A program made the position numbers and the translations under genes. Shown here piece after piece: positions 1 through 6,668 of a stretch of 14,243 nt of DNA. The notes under the pieces were generated by a model, which worked only from the letters and a program-made list of their open reading frames with translations, did not search any database and was not told the DNA's origin. The DNA comes from Pseudomonadota bacterium (lineage in GTDB: Bacteria; Pseudomonadota; Gammaproteobacteria; Burkholderiales; Burkholderiaceae_B), in NCBI GenBank assembly GCA_023389535.1, contig JAEWEH010000085.1:1-14243 (forward strand), given 5' to 3'. How positions within the stretch are numbered: the first letter of the stretch is position 1; each line of letters begins with the position of its first letter.

Positions 1-36
1 TACAAGTACTACTACTTGCGCGACGAGAAGTTCTGA
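1..36 (+). CDS. 3' end of an unidentified gene (partial)
   Basis: Reading from base 1 in frame gives YKYYYLRDEKF followed by TGA at 34-36. Only eleven residues are visible, so the product cannot be identified. The reading is supported mainly by the hairpin with flanking A and T runs that starts 15 bases after the stop, where the terminator of a plus-strand gene would be expected. The next gene on the right is on the opposite strand, so the two are convergent. Confidence 0.5.
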   Translation, partial: YKYYYLRDEKF

Positions 37-51
37 CCCCGCAACACCGGG

Positions 52-93
52 AAAACCGGGCTGCGGCCGCCCATGGCGACGCATCCCGGTTTT
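52..93. terminator. Bidirectional rho-independent terminator
   Basis: AAAACCGGG (52-60) is perfectly complementary to CCCGGTTTT (85-93). The interior pairs further: TGCG 62-65 with CGCA 80-83, and CGCC 68-71 with GGCG 75-78. The A run on one side and T run on the other give a U tract after the stem on either strand. It can therefore end both the plus-strand gene stopping at 36 and minus-strand transcription arriving from the MocR regulator. The U tract is short (four), so efficiency is uncertain. Confidence 0.7.
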
Positions 94-212
94 CATGAGT
101 AGCAACAACACATCCACAGCAGCACCACCCAGAGCAGCACCACCCACAACCGCGCCCACAACAGCCGGACACCGTAATCACGCAGCAAGTCCCGGCCCCC
201 GCCACCCGGCAC
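93..212 (-). CDS. Candidate 39-aa small membrane protein ORF downstream of the regulator
   Basis: A minus-strand frame opens with GTG at 212-210 and stops with TGA at 95-93. The predicted peptide has a Gly/Arg/Asp N-terminus (MPGGGGRDLLRDYG...), then a very hydrophobic stretch containing WVVLLWVVLLW, and a Cys-rich end (CCCYS). This is the pattern of a single short transmembrane helix with a basic flank. It lies 21 bases beyond the regulator stop on the same strand, and its stop codon abuts the terminator hairpin at 52-93. Against it: the start is GTG without a visible Shine-Dalgarno, I recognise no family, and a TG-rich strand yields Trp/Leu/Val codons by chance. It may be only the 3' untranslated region of the regulator gene. 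Confidence 0.25.
   Translation of the reverse strand: MPGGGGRDLLRDYGVRLLWARLWVVLLWVVLLWMCCCYS
118..146. repeat. Tandem 14-base direct repeat (15-base period)
   Basis: AGCAGCACCACCCA occurs at 118-131 and again at 133-146, separated by one base. Because the period is 15 it stays in frame: on the minus strand it encodes the pentapeptide WVVLL twice in the candidate small ORF at 93-212. No third copy was seen. Confidence 0.75.
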
Positions 213-233
213 GGGTCAATAGAACCCGCAGCG

Positions 234-1742
234 CTACAACCCCCGGTAAACCTTCGCCAGGCGCTCGATTCCCGGCGGAATGCTCTCCTTGCTTATGGAA
301 GCAAAACCCATGCGTATGTAATTATTGTTCGCCGGACTGGGCCGATGATAAAACACATGACCCGGCTCAATCACCACCCCTTCCTTCAACGCAGCCCGGG
401 CCAGTGCTTGCGTATCCGTGCCTTGCGGCGCCTTGACCCAGCAGGAAGAGCCGCCGCTGATCGGCACCAGGTCGAACTCGGGCAGGTGCTTGTTGAAAGC
501 CTGTGTCAGTGCGCCGGCGCGTTCGGCATACTGATGCGACAGACGCCGTAATAGCGAATGGTAATGCCCCAACGAGATGAACAGCGAAAACGCCCTTTGT
601 ATGTAGGCGGACGGGTGCCGCAGCATCAGCCGGCGCAGCGCACGCAATTCATGGGTGAGTTCCCGGGGCGCGACGATGTAGCCTATGCGCAGCCCAGGCG
701 CGAAGCTTTTCGAAAGACTGCCCACATAGATCACGCGTCCGTGCTTGTCCAGGCTTTTCAAGGCGGGAGTGGGATGACTGTCGTAGCGGTTTTCGGTTTC
801 GTAGTCGTCCTCGATAATGACGGTATCCGACTTGGCGGCAAGCTCCAGCAGCGCTTCCCGTCGTTCCAGCGGCATGGTGACGCTGGTAGGGCATTGATGG
901 CTGGGCGTGACGAAGATGTAGTCGCATTCCTTCAGCGCCGGGGTGATGCGCAGGCCTTCGCCGTCGACCGGCAGCGGCAGCAGCCGTTCTGTGCGGTGCG
1001 CAAAAGTGTTGCGGGCATCGGGGTAGCCCGGGTCCTCCATGCCAATGACCGTGTGGGTATGGATGAGCAGGTCGGCAAGCAGATACAAGGCGTGCTGCGC
1101 CCCGACCGTAATCACGATTTCTTCCTTTTCGGCCCATACGCCGCGGCGCGGCAACACCTGGCTGCGAATCTCTTCTATCAGGGCCGGATCATCGTTGGTG
1201 ATCAGGTCCGGCGCCCAGCTGCGTATGTCCAGGACGGACAACGCGCGTGTACAGCATTCCCGCCATTCGGCGGTGGGAAATTGCCCGGCATCGAACTGCG
1301 CGTAGACAAAGGGGTATGGCATGCTTTGCCAGTTTTCCGGCTTGACGATATTTCGTTGCCGTGACGGGTGGAAAACCATGCGTTGCTGCCAGCCGACTTT
1401 CGAATAATCGGTATCCGCGCTGTCAGCATCCGGACGTTGCCCGCCAACGTGGTTTTTCAAGACATCGTCGGCGACGAAATGCCCGCTGCGCTCCCGCGAC
1501 AACAGATAGCCTTCGGCCACCAATTGCTGGTAGGCGAACACCACGGTATTGCGGGCAATACCCAGGCTATCGGCCAGCAGGCGGCTGGATGGGACCGGCG
1601 CGCCGGGCGGCAAATGGCCAGACAGTATCGCCGATACCAGCATCTGCCGTATGCGCCCCTGCAGGCTCAGGCTGGAGTCGCTGACGCGTTCAAAAAGAGA
1701 GGGCCATAACACGGCCGCGTTGGGAGGCGTGGGCGCTTGCAT
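234..1742 (-). CDS. tauR: MocR/PdxR-family transcriptional regulator, probable taurine regulator TauR
   Basis: This 502-residue protein has the MocR layout: a GntR-type winged helix (about residues 25-92, including PSSRLLADSLGIARNTV and EGYL) joined to a fold-type-I aminotransferase-like domain (about 115-500). The PLP site is preserved: Lys345 in GSLSKSFAPGLR is the expected Schiff-base lysine, with EDDYETE at 311-317, DPGYPD at 237-242 and Arg477 in YIRMGF. These proteins generally bind PLP and an amino compound to sense it, not to catalyse transamination. The family includes GabR, TauR, PdxR and EhuR. I favour TauR because the gene lies directly after tauABC on the same strand and TauR-like direct repeats lie upstream of tauA. 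A GabR-like role for nearby gabD is the alternative. The start at 1742 has no strong ribosome binding site but leaves the usual short tail before the HTH. Confidence 0.85.
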   Translation of the reverse strand: MQAPTPPNAAVLWPSLFERVSDSSLSLQGRIRQMLVSAILSGHLPPGAPVPSSRLLADSLGIARNTVVFAYQQLVAEGYLLSRERSGHFVADDVLKNHVGGQRPDADSADTDYSKVGWQQRMVFHPSRQRNIVKPENWQSMPYPFVYAQFDAGQFPTAEWRECCTRALSVLDIRSWAPDLITNDDPALIEEIRSQVLPRRGVWAEKEEIVITVGAQHALYLLADLLIHTHTVIGMEDPGYPDARNTFAHRTERLLPLPVDGEGLRITPALKECDYIFVTPSHQCPTSVTMPLERREALLELAAKSDTVIIEDDYETENRYDSHPTPALKSLDKHGRVIYVGSLSKSFAPGLRIGYIVAPRELTHELRALRRLMLRHPSAYIQRAFSLFISLGHYHSLLRRLSHQYAERAGALTQAFNKHLPEFDLVPISGGSSCWVKAPQGTDTQALARAALKEGVVIEPGHVFYHRPSPANNNYIRMGFASISKESIPPGIERLAKVYRGL

Positions 1743-1835
1743 CTTGCTAGTGTTCCGTAAAGCCGATGGGCCGCTGTTGATCGCGCGCCGCTGCCCGCGG
1801 TCGGCGCTGATATGGCGGGCCTGTATTGGAAACGT

Positions 1836-1864
1836 AGTGTAGTAGGGTTGTATCTGAATAACAA
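1836..1864 (-). promoter_or_regulatory. Predicted sigma70 promoter of the MocR regulator
   Basis: On the minus strand TTGTTA (1864-1859) is followed after exactly 17 bases by TACACT (1841-1836). These match the -35 (TTGACA) and -10 (TATAAT) consensus in four of six positions each. Transcription would start near 1829 and leave a leader of roughly 85 bases before the ATG at 1742. This would let the regulator be expressed independently of tauABC. No copy of the CTGGWCCTA repeat was seen here, so there is no sign of autoregulation through that site. Confidence 0.5.
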
Positions 1865-1913
1865 TGCGGCGTGGTCACCCGGACGGGGCGCCGGGCCGGA
1901 CGGCCGGATACGA

Positions 1914-1943
1914 CCAGGCCTTGCCGTGGAAGGCAAGGCCTGG
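1914..1943 (-). terminator. 12-bp hairpin after tauC, possible terminator or 3' stabiliser
   Basis: CCAGGCCTTGCC (1914-1925) and GGCAAGGCCTGG (1932-1943) form a perfect 12-bp stem with a six-base loop, about 50 bases beyond the tauC stop. There is no U tract in the minus direction, so it is not a classical intrinsic terminator. It may protect the 3' end of the tau mRNA or act with Rho. Confidence 0.5.
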
Positions 1944-1968
1944 CGATCGATGCGGGGATAGGGACGCG

Positions 1969-1986
1969 CCGGCCGCGAGCGGCCGG
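1969..1986 (-). terminator. Small GC hairpin directly after tauC
   Basis: CCGGCCG (1969-1975) and CGGCCGG (1980-1986) form a 7-bp stem closed by a CGAG tetraloop, seven bases beyond the tauC stop at 1993-1995. It sits in tandem with the 12-bp hairpin at 1914-1943. It lacks a U tract, so the structure is clear but the terminator role is a guess. Confidence 0.4.
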
Positions 1987-1992
1987 GCCGGA

Positions 1993-2820
1993 TCAGACTT
2001 TGCCCTTCCAGGGGATGAGCACTTTTTCCAGATGGCGCAGCAGCAGGTCGAAAATCAGCGCGAAGAAGCCAATGACCAGGATGCCCATGATGACGGTGTC
2101 GCTGGCCAGGTACTGCGCGGCGTTCAGCACCATGAAGCCCAGGCCCCGCGAGGACGCCACCATTTCCGCCGCCACCAGCGTTGTCCAGCCCACCCCGATG
2201 CCGATGCGCATGCCCGTGAAGATTTCGGGCAGCGCCGCCTTCAGGATGACATGAGAAATGATCTGACGGCTGGAGGCGCCCATGGCATAAGCCGCGTGTA
2301 TCTGCTCGATGGAAACCGATTTGACGCCGGCGCGGGCTGCAATCGCCATGGGGGCGAAAATGGCCAGATAGATCAGGAACACCTTGGGGAATTCGCCGAT
2401 GCCGAACCAGATGATGACGAGCGGCAAGTAGGCCAGCGGCGGCAGAGGCCGGTAGAACTCGATGATCGGGTCGAATATTCCGCGCACGATGCGGTTCACC
2501 CCCATCAATACGCCCACCGGCACGGCGGTGATCAGCGCGAGGAAGAATGCGCCCATGACACGCCCCAGGCTGGTCGCCGTATGCTGCAACAGCGTGGAGT
2601 TGGCGACGCCTTCCGTCCAGGCCTCGATGAACTTGTCGTACACCGCAAACGGCGAAGGCAGGAAAATAGGCTTGATCCAGCCCATGCTGGTCACGAGAAA
2701 CCACAGCGCGATCAGGACGACGGCGGTCATCAGGCTGATGAAGCCGCTATACCCGGCGCCGGGAGCGCCGTACACCTTGCCGGGGGTAGCCGGCTTGCTC
2801 AGGAAAAGCTTGTTAAACAT
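1993..2820 (-). CDS. tauC: Taurine ABC transporter, inner-membrane permease TauC
   Basis: The product is the membrane subunit of the TauABC importer, which moves taurine across the inner membrane. From the ATG at 2820 it has 275 residues, as I recall for E. coli TauC. It shows the BPD_transp_1 pattern: a first membrane segment near 30-46, further segments near 85-107, 127-160, 205-235 and 243-262, and the EAA coupling loop at about 176-211 (AAYAMGASSRQI then LPEIFTGMRIGIGVGW) that contacts the ATPase. The frame is open further upstream, but those codons overlap tauB and do not look like a permease N-terminus. The chosen start overlaps the last eight bases of tauB (ATGTTTAA), indicating translational coupling. 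A weak GGAA lies nine bases before the start. Aliphatic sulfonate (SsuC) or nitrate permeases are the main alternatives; TauA and TauB favour taurine. Confidence 0.9.
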   Translation of the reverse strand: MFNKLFLSKPATPGKVYGAPGAGYSGFISLMTAVVLIALWFLVTSMGWIKPIFLPSPFAVYDKFIEAWTEGVANSTLLQHTATSLGRVMGAFFLALITAVPVGVLMGVNRIVRGIFDPIIEFYRPLPPLAYLPLVIIWFGIGEFPKVFLIYLAIFAPMAIAARAGVKSVSIEQIHAAYAMGASSRQIISHVILKAALPEIFTGMRIGIGVGWTTLVAAEMVASSRGLGFMVLNAAQYLASDTVIMGILVIGFFALIFDLLLRHLEKVLIPWKGKV

Positions 2821-3637
2821 GCATGATTTCCGGTTCGCCGGCTGCGCGTTCGTCGCCGTAGATGATTCCGAGGATAGTTTCGCGCATTTTGATGAAGTCT
2901 GCACTTGATTTGATAGCACGGGCGTCCCTCGTTTCCAGAAAGCGTTTGTTGAAGTCCAGCTCGTAGGTATTGGTAATGCGGCCAGGACGTGGCGACATGA
3001 CAATCAGGCGCGAACCCAGAAAGAGCGCCTCTTCTACGCTGTGGGTGATGAAAAAGAACATCTTGTGGGTGTGCTGCCAGACATCCAGCAGGAGTTCCTG
3101 GATGGTTTCCCGCGTCAGGGCGTCCAGCGCCGCCATGGGTTCGTCCATCAGCAGCATGGCCGGGTCGCAGGTTAGCGCGCGGGCAATGCCCACACGCTGC
3201 TGCATGCCGCCCGATAACTGGTAGATCATGTGTTGGTGGAAGTCTTTCAGGCCCACGAGCTCAAGATTGCGGGCAGCAATGGTGCGCCGCCGGCTTTTGT
3301 CAACGCCTTGCAGCTTCAGGCCGAATTCGGTGTTTTCCATGACGTTCAGCCATGGCAGCAGGGCATGTTTTTGAAACACGACGCCCCGGTCCGACCCTGG
3401 CCCGACAATGGGCTGGCCGCCCAGCAGCAACTTGCCCTGGGTGGGCGATAGAAAGCCGGCGAGCAAATTCAGCAGGGTCGTTTTGCCGCAGCCCGATGCC
3501 CCCAGTGCGACGACGAAATCGCCGGGGTTGATTTCTAGATTGACATCTTTCAGGGCGACGACCGAACCGCCATGCTGCAGGGCAGGGTAGGTGACGTTGA
3601 CGCCGCGGACGCTGAGGCTTCCCATCGGTGCTGGCAT
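2813..3637 (-). CDS. tauB: Taurine ABC transporter, ATP-binding protein TauB
   Basis: This 274-residue cytoplasmic ATPase powers TauABC. All nucleotide-binding motifs are present: Walker A GASGCGKTT (46-54), Q-loop Gln89 in VVFQKH, signature LSGGMQQR (141-148), Walker B MLLMDEP (161-167) with catalytic Glu166, and switch His199 in ITHS. It matches the TauB/SsuB/NrtD type. The frame is open ten codons further upstream, but the ATG at 3637 is preferred because AAGGAG lies six bases before it. It follows tauA after 76 bases and overlaps tauC by eight bases. Confidence 0.92.
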   Translation of the reverse strand: MPAPMGSLSVRGVNVTYPALQHGGSVVALKDVNLEINPGDFVVALGASGCGKTTLLNLLAGFLSPTQGKLLLGGQPIVGPGSDRGVVFQKHALLPWLNVMENTEFGLKLQGVDKSRRRTIAARNLELVGLKDFHQHMIYQLSGGMQQRVGIARALTCDPAMLLMDEPMAALDALTRETIQELLLDVWQHTHKMFFFITHSVEEALFLGSRLIVMSPRPGRITNTYELDFNKRFLETRDARAIKSSADFIKMRETILGIIYGDERAAGEPEIMHV

Positions 3638-3643
3638 GCAAAA

Positions 3644-3649
3644 CTCCTT
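3644..3649 (-). promoter_or_regulatory. Ribosome binding site that fixes the tauB start
   Basis: On the minus strand AAGGAG is followed by six bases and then the ATG at 3637. It is one of the two strongest Shine-Dalgarno sequences seen in the window, and it decides against the longer reading that starts at 3667. Confidence 0.75.
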
Positions 3650-3667
3650 GATACTAGACCGCTGCAC

Positions 3668-3690
3668 GCAGCGCCGGGTGCGGGCGCTGC
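3668..3690 (-). other. Intercistronic hairpin between tauA and tauB
   Basis: GCAGCGCC (3668-3675) and GGCGCTGC (3683-3690) form a perfect 8-bp stem with a seven-base loop in the 76-base gap after the tauA stop. It has no U tract, so full termination is unlikely. Such hairpins after the binding-protein gene of ABC operons commonly protect the upstream mRNA, so the periplasmic protein is made in excess over the membrane subunits. That role is inferred from position. Confidence 0.5.
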
Positions 3691-3713
3691 AGCGCGCGGC
3701 GGTTGGTGTGGCT

Positions 3714-4751
3714 TTACTTCGCTGCCGCCTCGGCGTACGAGGCGTTGACGAACGGCGTGTAATCAGCCAGCGGTTTGTCGATCTGGCGCTGTTCCTTCAG
3801 GAACTGAGCACTTTCGGTCAAGGCTTTTACAGCACCGCTGTCTTTGCCGCCGCCCAACCAGGCATTGGAAGCCTGTTCCTTGGCGTCGGGAAAGAGCAGC
3901 AGATTCAAGGCCGACAGAATGTCGTCCGGCTTGCCGCCTATCATTTTGCTGATGCCTTTGATATCCGCCGAATCGGCCGCCAGCTTGCCGCTGTTGGCGT
4001 TGTATTTCTGATAGGAGTCGGCCAGGACCTTGGTGAACGCGGCCATGAACTTCGGATTTTTCGCAGCCCAGTCCTTGTCGGCCACGATGCCATCAAAAGT
4101 GGGAACGCTCTGCTTGCCGATCTGCTCGGAGTCGGCGATGGTCTTGCCGGTTTTCTGGATCTCGGTCAGCGCGGGTGGCCATACGTAGGCGGCGTCGAGA
4201 TCGCCGCGCTGCCAGGCCGCGACGATTTGCGGCGGCTGCATGTTCAGGATGTTGACCTTCTTTGCGTCGACATTCCACACCTTGCTAAGGCCGACCAGCA
4301 GGTGGAAGTGAGACGTCGACACAAACGGCACGCCGACTTTCTTGCCCACCAGGTCCTGTGGCTTTTCGATGCCCGAACCATTCCGGGCGACCAGCGCTTC
4401 GGACTTGCCGATATTGTCCAGGATCCAGAATAGTTCCATGTTGACGCCACGGGTGACGGCCGCAGTGATGCCGGTGGAACCCAGTACGCCTATGGGTACG
4501 TCGCGCGAGGCGAAGGCGCTGGAAATATCGCCGGCGGAGCTGAACTGGCGCCAGTCGATCTTGTAGCCCGCTTCGGCCGCGGCCTTGTCAAAGCTGCCGT
4601 CGGCGATGGCGCTGACGAAGGGACCAACGATTTGCTGATAGCCGACTACAACTTTAGTCTGGGCTTGTACCCCGAACGAACCGAAGCCGAAGGCGGCCGT
4701 GGCAATACCGACCAAGGCGAACTTGCGGGCACGTCTAAACAAAGGATCCAT
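3714..4751 (-). CDS. tauA: Taurine ABC transporter, periplasmic substrate-binding protein TauA
   Basis: This 345-residue secreted protein captures taurine in the periplasm and hands it to TauC. The N-terminus is a Sec signal peptide: basic MDPLFRRARK, a hydrophobic core at about 11-25, then VQA with likely cleavage after Ala30. The mature part closely follows E. coli TauA as I recall it: DWRQF, IGVLGST, SEALVA, VGVPFVSTSHFHLL, NMQPPQIVAAWQRGDLDAAYVWPPA, DSEQIG, SAQFLKEQ. The AAWQRGDLDAAYVW block is characteristic of the taurine-binding family. The ATG at 4751 has GGAG eight to nine bases before it. The protein is somewhat longer than E. coli TauA (about 320). It is the first gene of tauABC and is preceded by the predicted TauR operator. 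No tauD follows, unlike the E. coli sulfur-starvation operon. Confidence 0.93.
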   Translation of the reverse strand: MDPLFRRARKFALVGIATAAFGFGSFGVQAQTKVVVGYQQIVGPFVSAIADGSFDKAAAEAGYKIDWRQFSSAGDISSAFASRDVPIGVLGSTGITAAVTRGVNMELFWILDNIGKSEALVARNGSGIEKPQDLVGKKVGVPFVSTSHFHLLVGLSKVWNVDAKKVNILNMQPPQIVAAWQRGDLDAAYVWPPALTEIQKTGKTIADSEQIGKQSVPTFDGIVADKDWAAKNPKFMAAFTKVLADSYQKYNANSGKLAADSADIKGISKMIGGKPDDILSALNLLLFPDAKEQASNAWLGGGKDSGAVKALTESAQFLKEQRQIDKPLADYTPFVNASYAEAAAK

Positions 4752-4845
4752 GGTTTATCTCCAGTCAGGTGGCAGGACGCGATTTATAGGATGCATCATT
4801 TGCGTCTCTGTGTGAATTGGATAGTGCACATAGTCCGATAGGCCG

Positions 4846-4879
4846 GCTAGGTCCAGATGGTTTTATTAGATAGGACCAG
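4846..4879 (-). promoter_or_regulatory. Predicted TauR operator: two direct repeats upstream of tauA
   Basis: On the minus strand CTGGTCCTATC (4879-4869) and CTGGACCTAGC (4856-4846) are direct repeats that start 23 bases apart, about two helical turns. Nine of eleven positions agree. From memory, the Rhodobacter capsulatus TauR site is a pair of CTGGACYTAA repeats, which both copies approach closely. Direct repeats suit the head-to-tail MocR dimer. The second copy ends 94 bases before the tauA ATG. A poor promoter (TGGACC, 17 bases, TATGTG at 4832-4827) could use the second repeat as its -35, as expected for an activator-dependent promoter. A third partial copy (CGGACTATG, about 4837-4829) and a GTGCAC dyad lie between this site and the gene. 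Confidence 0.6.
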
Positions 4880-5010
4880 TTCCCGCGGCAACGCATTGAT
4901 ATTTTTCAAGGAAAGCCCGAATTCACGCCATGTCCACGGGTTGCGGCCGCGGCGGGTGCGGGCATGGCATTAAGGGTAAATGCCGATCTCCCTGCAAGCG
5001 GTTCTGGCCC
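4880..5010. other. Non-coding stretch between the tau operator and the gabD terminator
   Basis: Together with the operator and leader this belongs to the 358-base gap (4752-5109) between tauA and gabD. I see no gene in it. It holds a small inverted repeat, GGCATT (4966-4971) with AATGCC (4979-4984), an AT-rich patch (about 4896-4915), and a TTGCCG 17 bases from TAATAA on the minus strand (4891-4863). That last pair is a possible weak promoter overlapping the first TauR repeat. Confidence 0.4.
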
Positions 5011-5046
5011 CTAAAACGGCTTGCGGCCCCCGTAGGGGCCGCAAGC
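5011..5046 (-). terminator. Rho-independent terminator of gabD
   Basis: GCTTGCGGCCCC (5019-5030) and GGGGCCGCAAGC (5035-5046) form a perfect 12-bp GC-rich stem with a CGTA loop, 64 bases beyond the gabD stop. In the minus direction the stem is followed by CGTTTTAG, giving a four-base U run. It separates gabD transcription from tauABC, so the two are probably independent units despite sharing a strand. Confidence 0.85.
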
Positions 5047-5109
5047 AGCGATCAGATCCGGCGCAAGCCGTATCGGTGGGCGGCCCGATGGACCGGGCCG
5101 GCCCAGGGA

Positions 5110-6591
5110 CTATATGCCGCCCAGGCAGACGTATTTCATCTCCATGAAGTCGTCCATGCCGTAGATGGAGCCCTCGCGGCCCAGGCCGGACTGCTTCACG
5201 CCGCCAAAAGGCGCGACCTCGTTTGAAATCAGGCCGGTGTTGACGCCCACCATGCCGTATTCCAGCGCCTCGGCTACACGGAAGATGCGGCCGACGTCGC
5301 GGCTGTAGAAATACGATGCGAGGCCGTATTCCGTGTTATTGGCCAGCTCGACGACATGATTTTCGTCTGTGAACTTGATGACGGGCGCCAAGGGGCCGAA
5401 GGTTTCTTCGCGCATGCACAGCATGTCTTCCTGGATGTCGGACAGGACGGTGGGCTGGAAATAGCGGCCGCCCAGTTCATGCGCCTGGCCGCCGACGGCG
5501 ATTTTTGCGCCTTTGGCCAGGGCGTCCTTGACGTGTTCCTGCACCTTTGCCACGGCGGCCTCGTCGATCAGCGGGCCTTGTGCAACCTTGTCGGCAAAGC
5601 CGTCGCCGACCTGCAGGGCGCCCACTTTGGCGGAAAATTTTTCTATGAACTGGTCGTGGACGGCTTCGTGCACATAGATGCGGTTGGTGCATACGCATGT
5701 CTGGCCGGCATTACGATACTTGGCGATCATGGCGCCTTCGACAGCGGCGTCGATATCGGCATCATCAAAGACAATGAAGGGCGCGTGGCCGCCCAGTTCA
5801 AGGGACAATTTCTTGATCGTGGGGGCGCTCTGCTGCATCAATATGCGGCCTACGGCCGTGGAGCCGGTGAAGGTCAGCTTCTTGACGATGGGGTTGGCGC
5901 AAAGTTCTTTGCCGATTTCAATGGACCGATCACTGTCGGCGGTGATGATATTCAGTACACCGGCGGGAATGCCTGCCCGCTCGGCCAATTCAGCCAGCGC
6001 CAGAGCCGACAGCGGTGTTTGCTCCGCCGGCTTGAGCACGACGGTGCACCCGGCCGCCAGCGCGGGGGCCACTTTGCGGGTGATCATGGCATTGGGGAAA
6101 TTCCAGGGGGTGATGGCGGCGCAGACGCCGATGGGTTCGCGCATGACCAGCATGCGGTTGGCAGTGTTGGGCGAAGCCATGATGTCGCCCGTGACCCGCT
6201 TGGCCTGTTCGGCGAACCATTCCACAAAGGATCCGCCGTAGGCGATTTCACCGCGTGATTCGGCAATGGGCTTGCCTTGTTCCAGCGTCATCAGCTGTGC
6301 GAGGTCTTCGGTGTTGGCGATGATCAGATCGAACCAGCGCCGCAGAATATTGGCGCGTTCTTTGCCGCTGCGGGCGCGCCAGGCCTTATAGGCCTTGTCA
6401 GCCGCCTTGACGGCGGCCTGCGCGTGGCCGGCGTCCAGGTTGGCCACCTGCGCAATAATTTGCCCATTCGCGGGATTGTCGACTGAAAAAGTCTTGCCAT
6501 CGGCCGCTTCTACCCACTTCCCATCGATGTAGGAGGCGGTCTTGAACAGAGAGGTGTCGCTTAACTTGATAGGAAGTTGTTGGTCGGTCAT
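5110..6591 (-). CDS. gabD: NAD(P)-dependent succinate-semialdehyde dehydrogenase
   Basis: This 493-residue cytoplasmic aldehyde dehydrogenase should oxidise succinate semialdehyde to succinate, the last step of GABA degradation; related enzymes act on glutarate semialdehyde. It aligns end to end with E. coli GabD. Catalytic residues are visible: Cys299 in NAGQTCVC, Glu265 in LELGGHAPF, Asn164 in TPWNFP, Lys187 in LKPAEQTP, and the cofactor loop FTGSTAVG (241-248). Carboxylate-binding residues known from human SSADH are conserved (Arg172 in TRK, Arg293 in KYRN, Ser456 in LISN), as is the Cys299-Cys301 pair that can form a redox disulfide. His269 replaces the Asn of E. coli GabD in GGNAPF. The ATG at 6591 has only a weak ribosome site. 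No gabT is adjacent. A role on sulfoacetaldehyde is possible but not supported by these residues. Confidence 0.9.
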   Translation of the reverse strand: MTDQQLPIKLSDTSLFKTASYIDGKWVEAADGKTFSVDNPANGQIIAQVANLDAGHAQAAVKAADKAYKAWRARSGKERANILRRWFDLIIANTEDLAQLMTLEQGKPIAESRGEIAYGGSFVEWFAEQAKRVTGDIMASPNTANRMLVMREPIGVCAAITPWNFPNAMITRKVAPALAAGCTVVLKPAEQTPLSALALAELAERAGIPAGVLNIITADSDRSIEIGKELCANPIVKKLTFTGSTAVGRILMQQSAPTIKKLSLELGGHAPFIVFDDADIDAAVEGAMIAKYRNAGQTCVCTNRIYVHEAVHDQFIEKFSAKVGALQVGDGFADKVAQGPLIDEAAVAKVQEHVKDALAKGAKIAVGGQAHELGGRYFQPTVLSDIQEDMLCMREETFGPLAPVIKFTDENHVVELANNTEYGLASYFYSRDVGRIFRVAEALEYGMVGVNTGLISNEVAPFGGVKQSGLGREGSIYGMDDFMEMKYVCLGGI

Positions 6592-6668
6592 GGTGCTTGG
6601 TTAGGGTGAGTTGACGGGTTGCAGGAAAGCGGAAGCGGCCATCCTGATGGTTCTAAGGTAAACGAGCA

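Noticed and set aside
95..436. A 113-codon plus-strand frame starting in the terminator region
   Set aside because: It is Pro/Thr/Ala-rich, runs antisense into the regulator gene and has no ribosome site.
558..1364. A 268-codon plus-strand frame antisense to the MocR regulator
   Set aside because: The minus-strand frame encodes a full HTH-aminotransferase protein with the PLP lysine. The opposite frame is rich in Arg/Gln/Gly with no domain.
1864..2826. A 320-codon plus-strand frame antisense to tauC and the adjacent gap
   Set aside because: It is composed mostly of Arg, Asp, Gln, Gly and His, as expected from the complement of membrane-protein codons, and it covers the clear tauC coding region.
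2821..3003. N-terminal extension of tauC (start at 3003)
   Set aside because: These codons lie inside tauB and read as an unrelated Ser/Thr-rich sequence. The ATG at 2820 gives the standard 275-residue length and an 8-base coupling overlap.
5356..6258. A 300-codon plus-strand frame antisense to gabD
   Set aside because: gabD aligns end to end with known SSADH. The antisense product is a Gly-rich low-information sequence without recognisable motifs or a ribosome site.
5110..6591. Naming the dehydrogenase as sulfoacetaldehyde dehydrogenase (SafD) because of its tau neighbours
   Set aside because: Residue-level similarity to GabD and the conserved carboxylate-binding residues favour succinate-semialdehyde dehydrogenase. 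An intrinsic terminator also separates it from tauABC.
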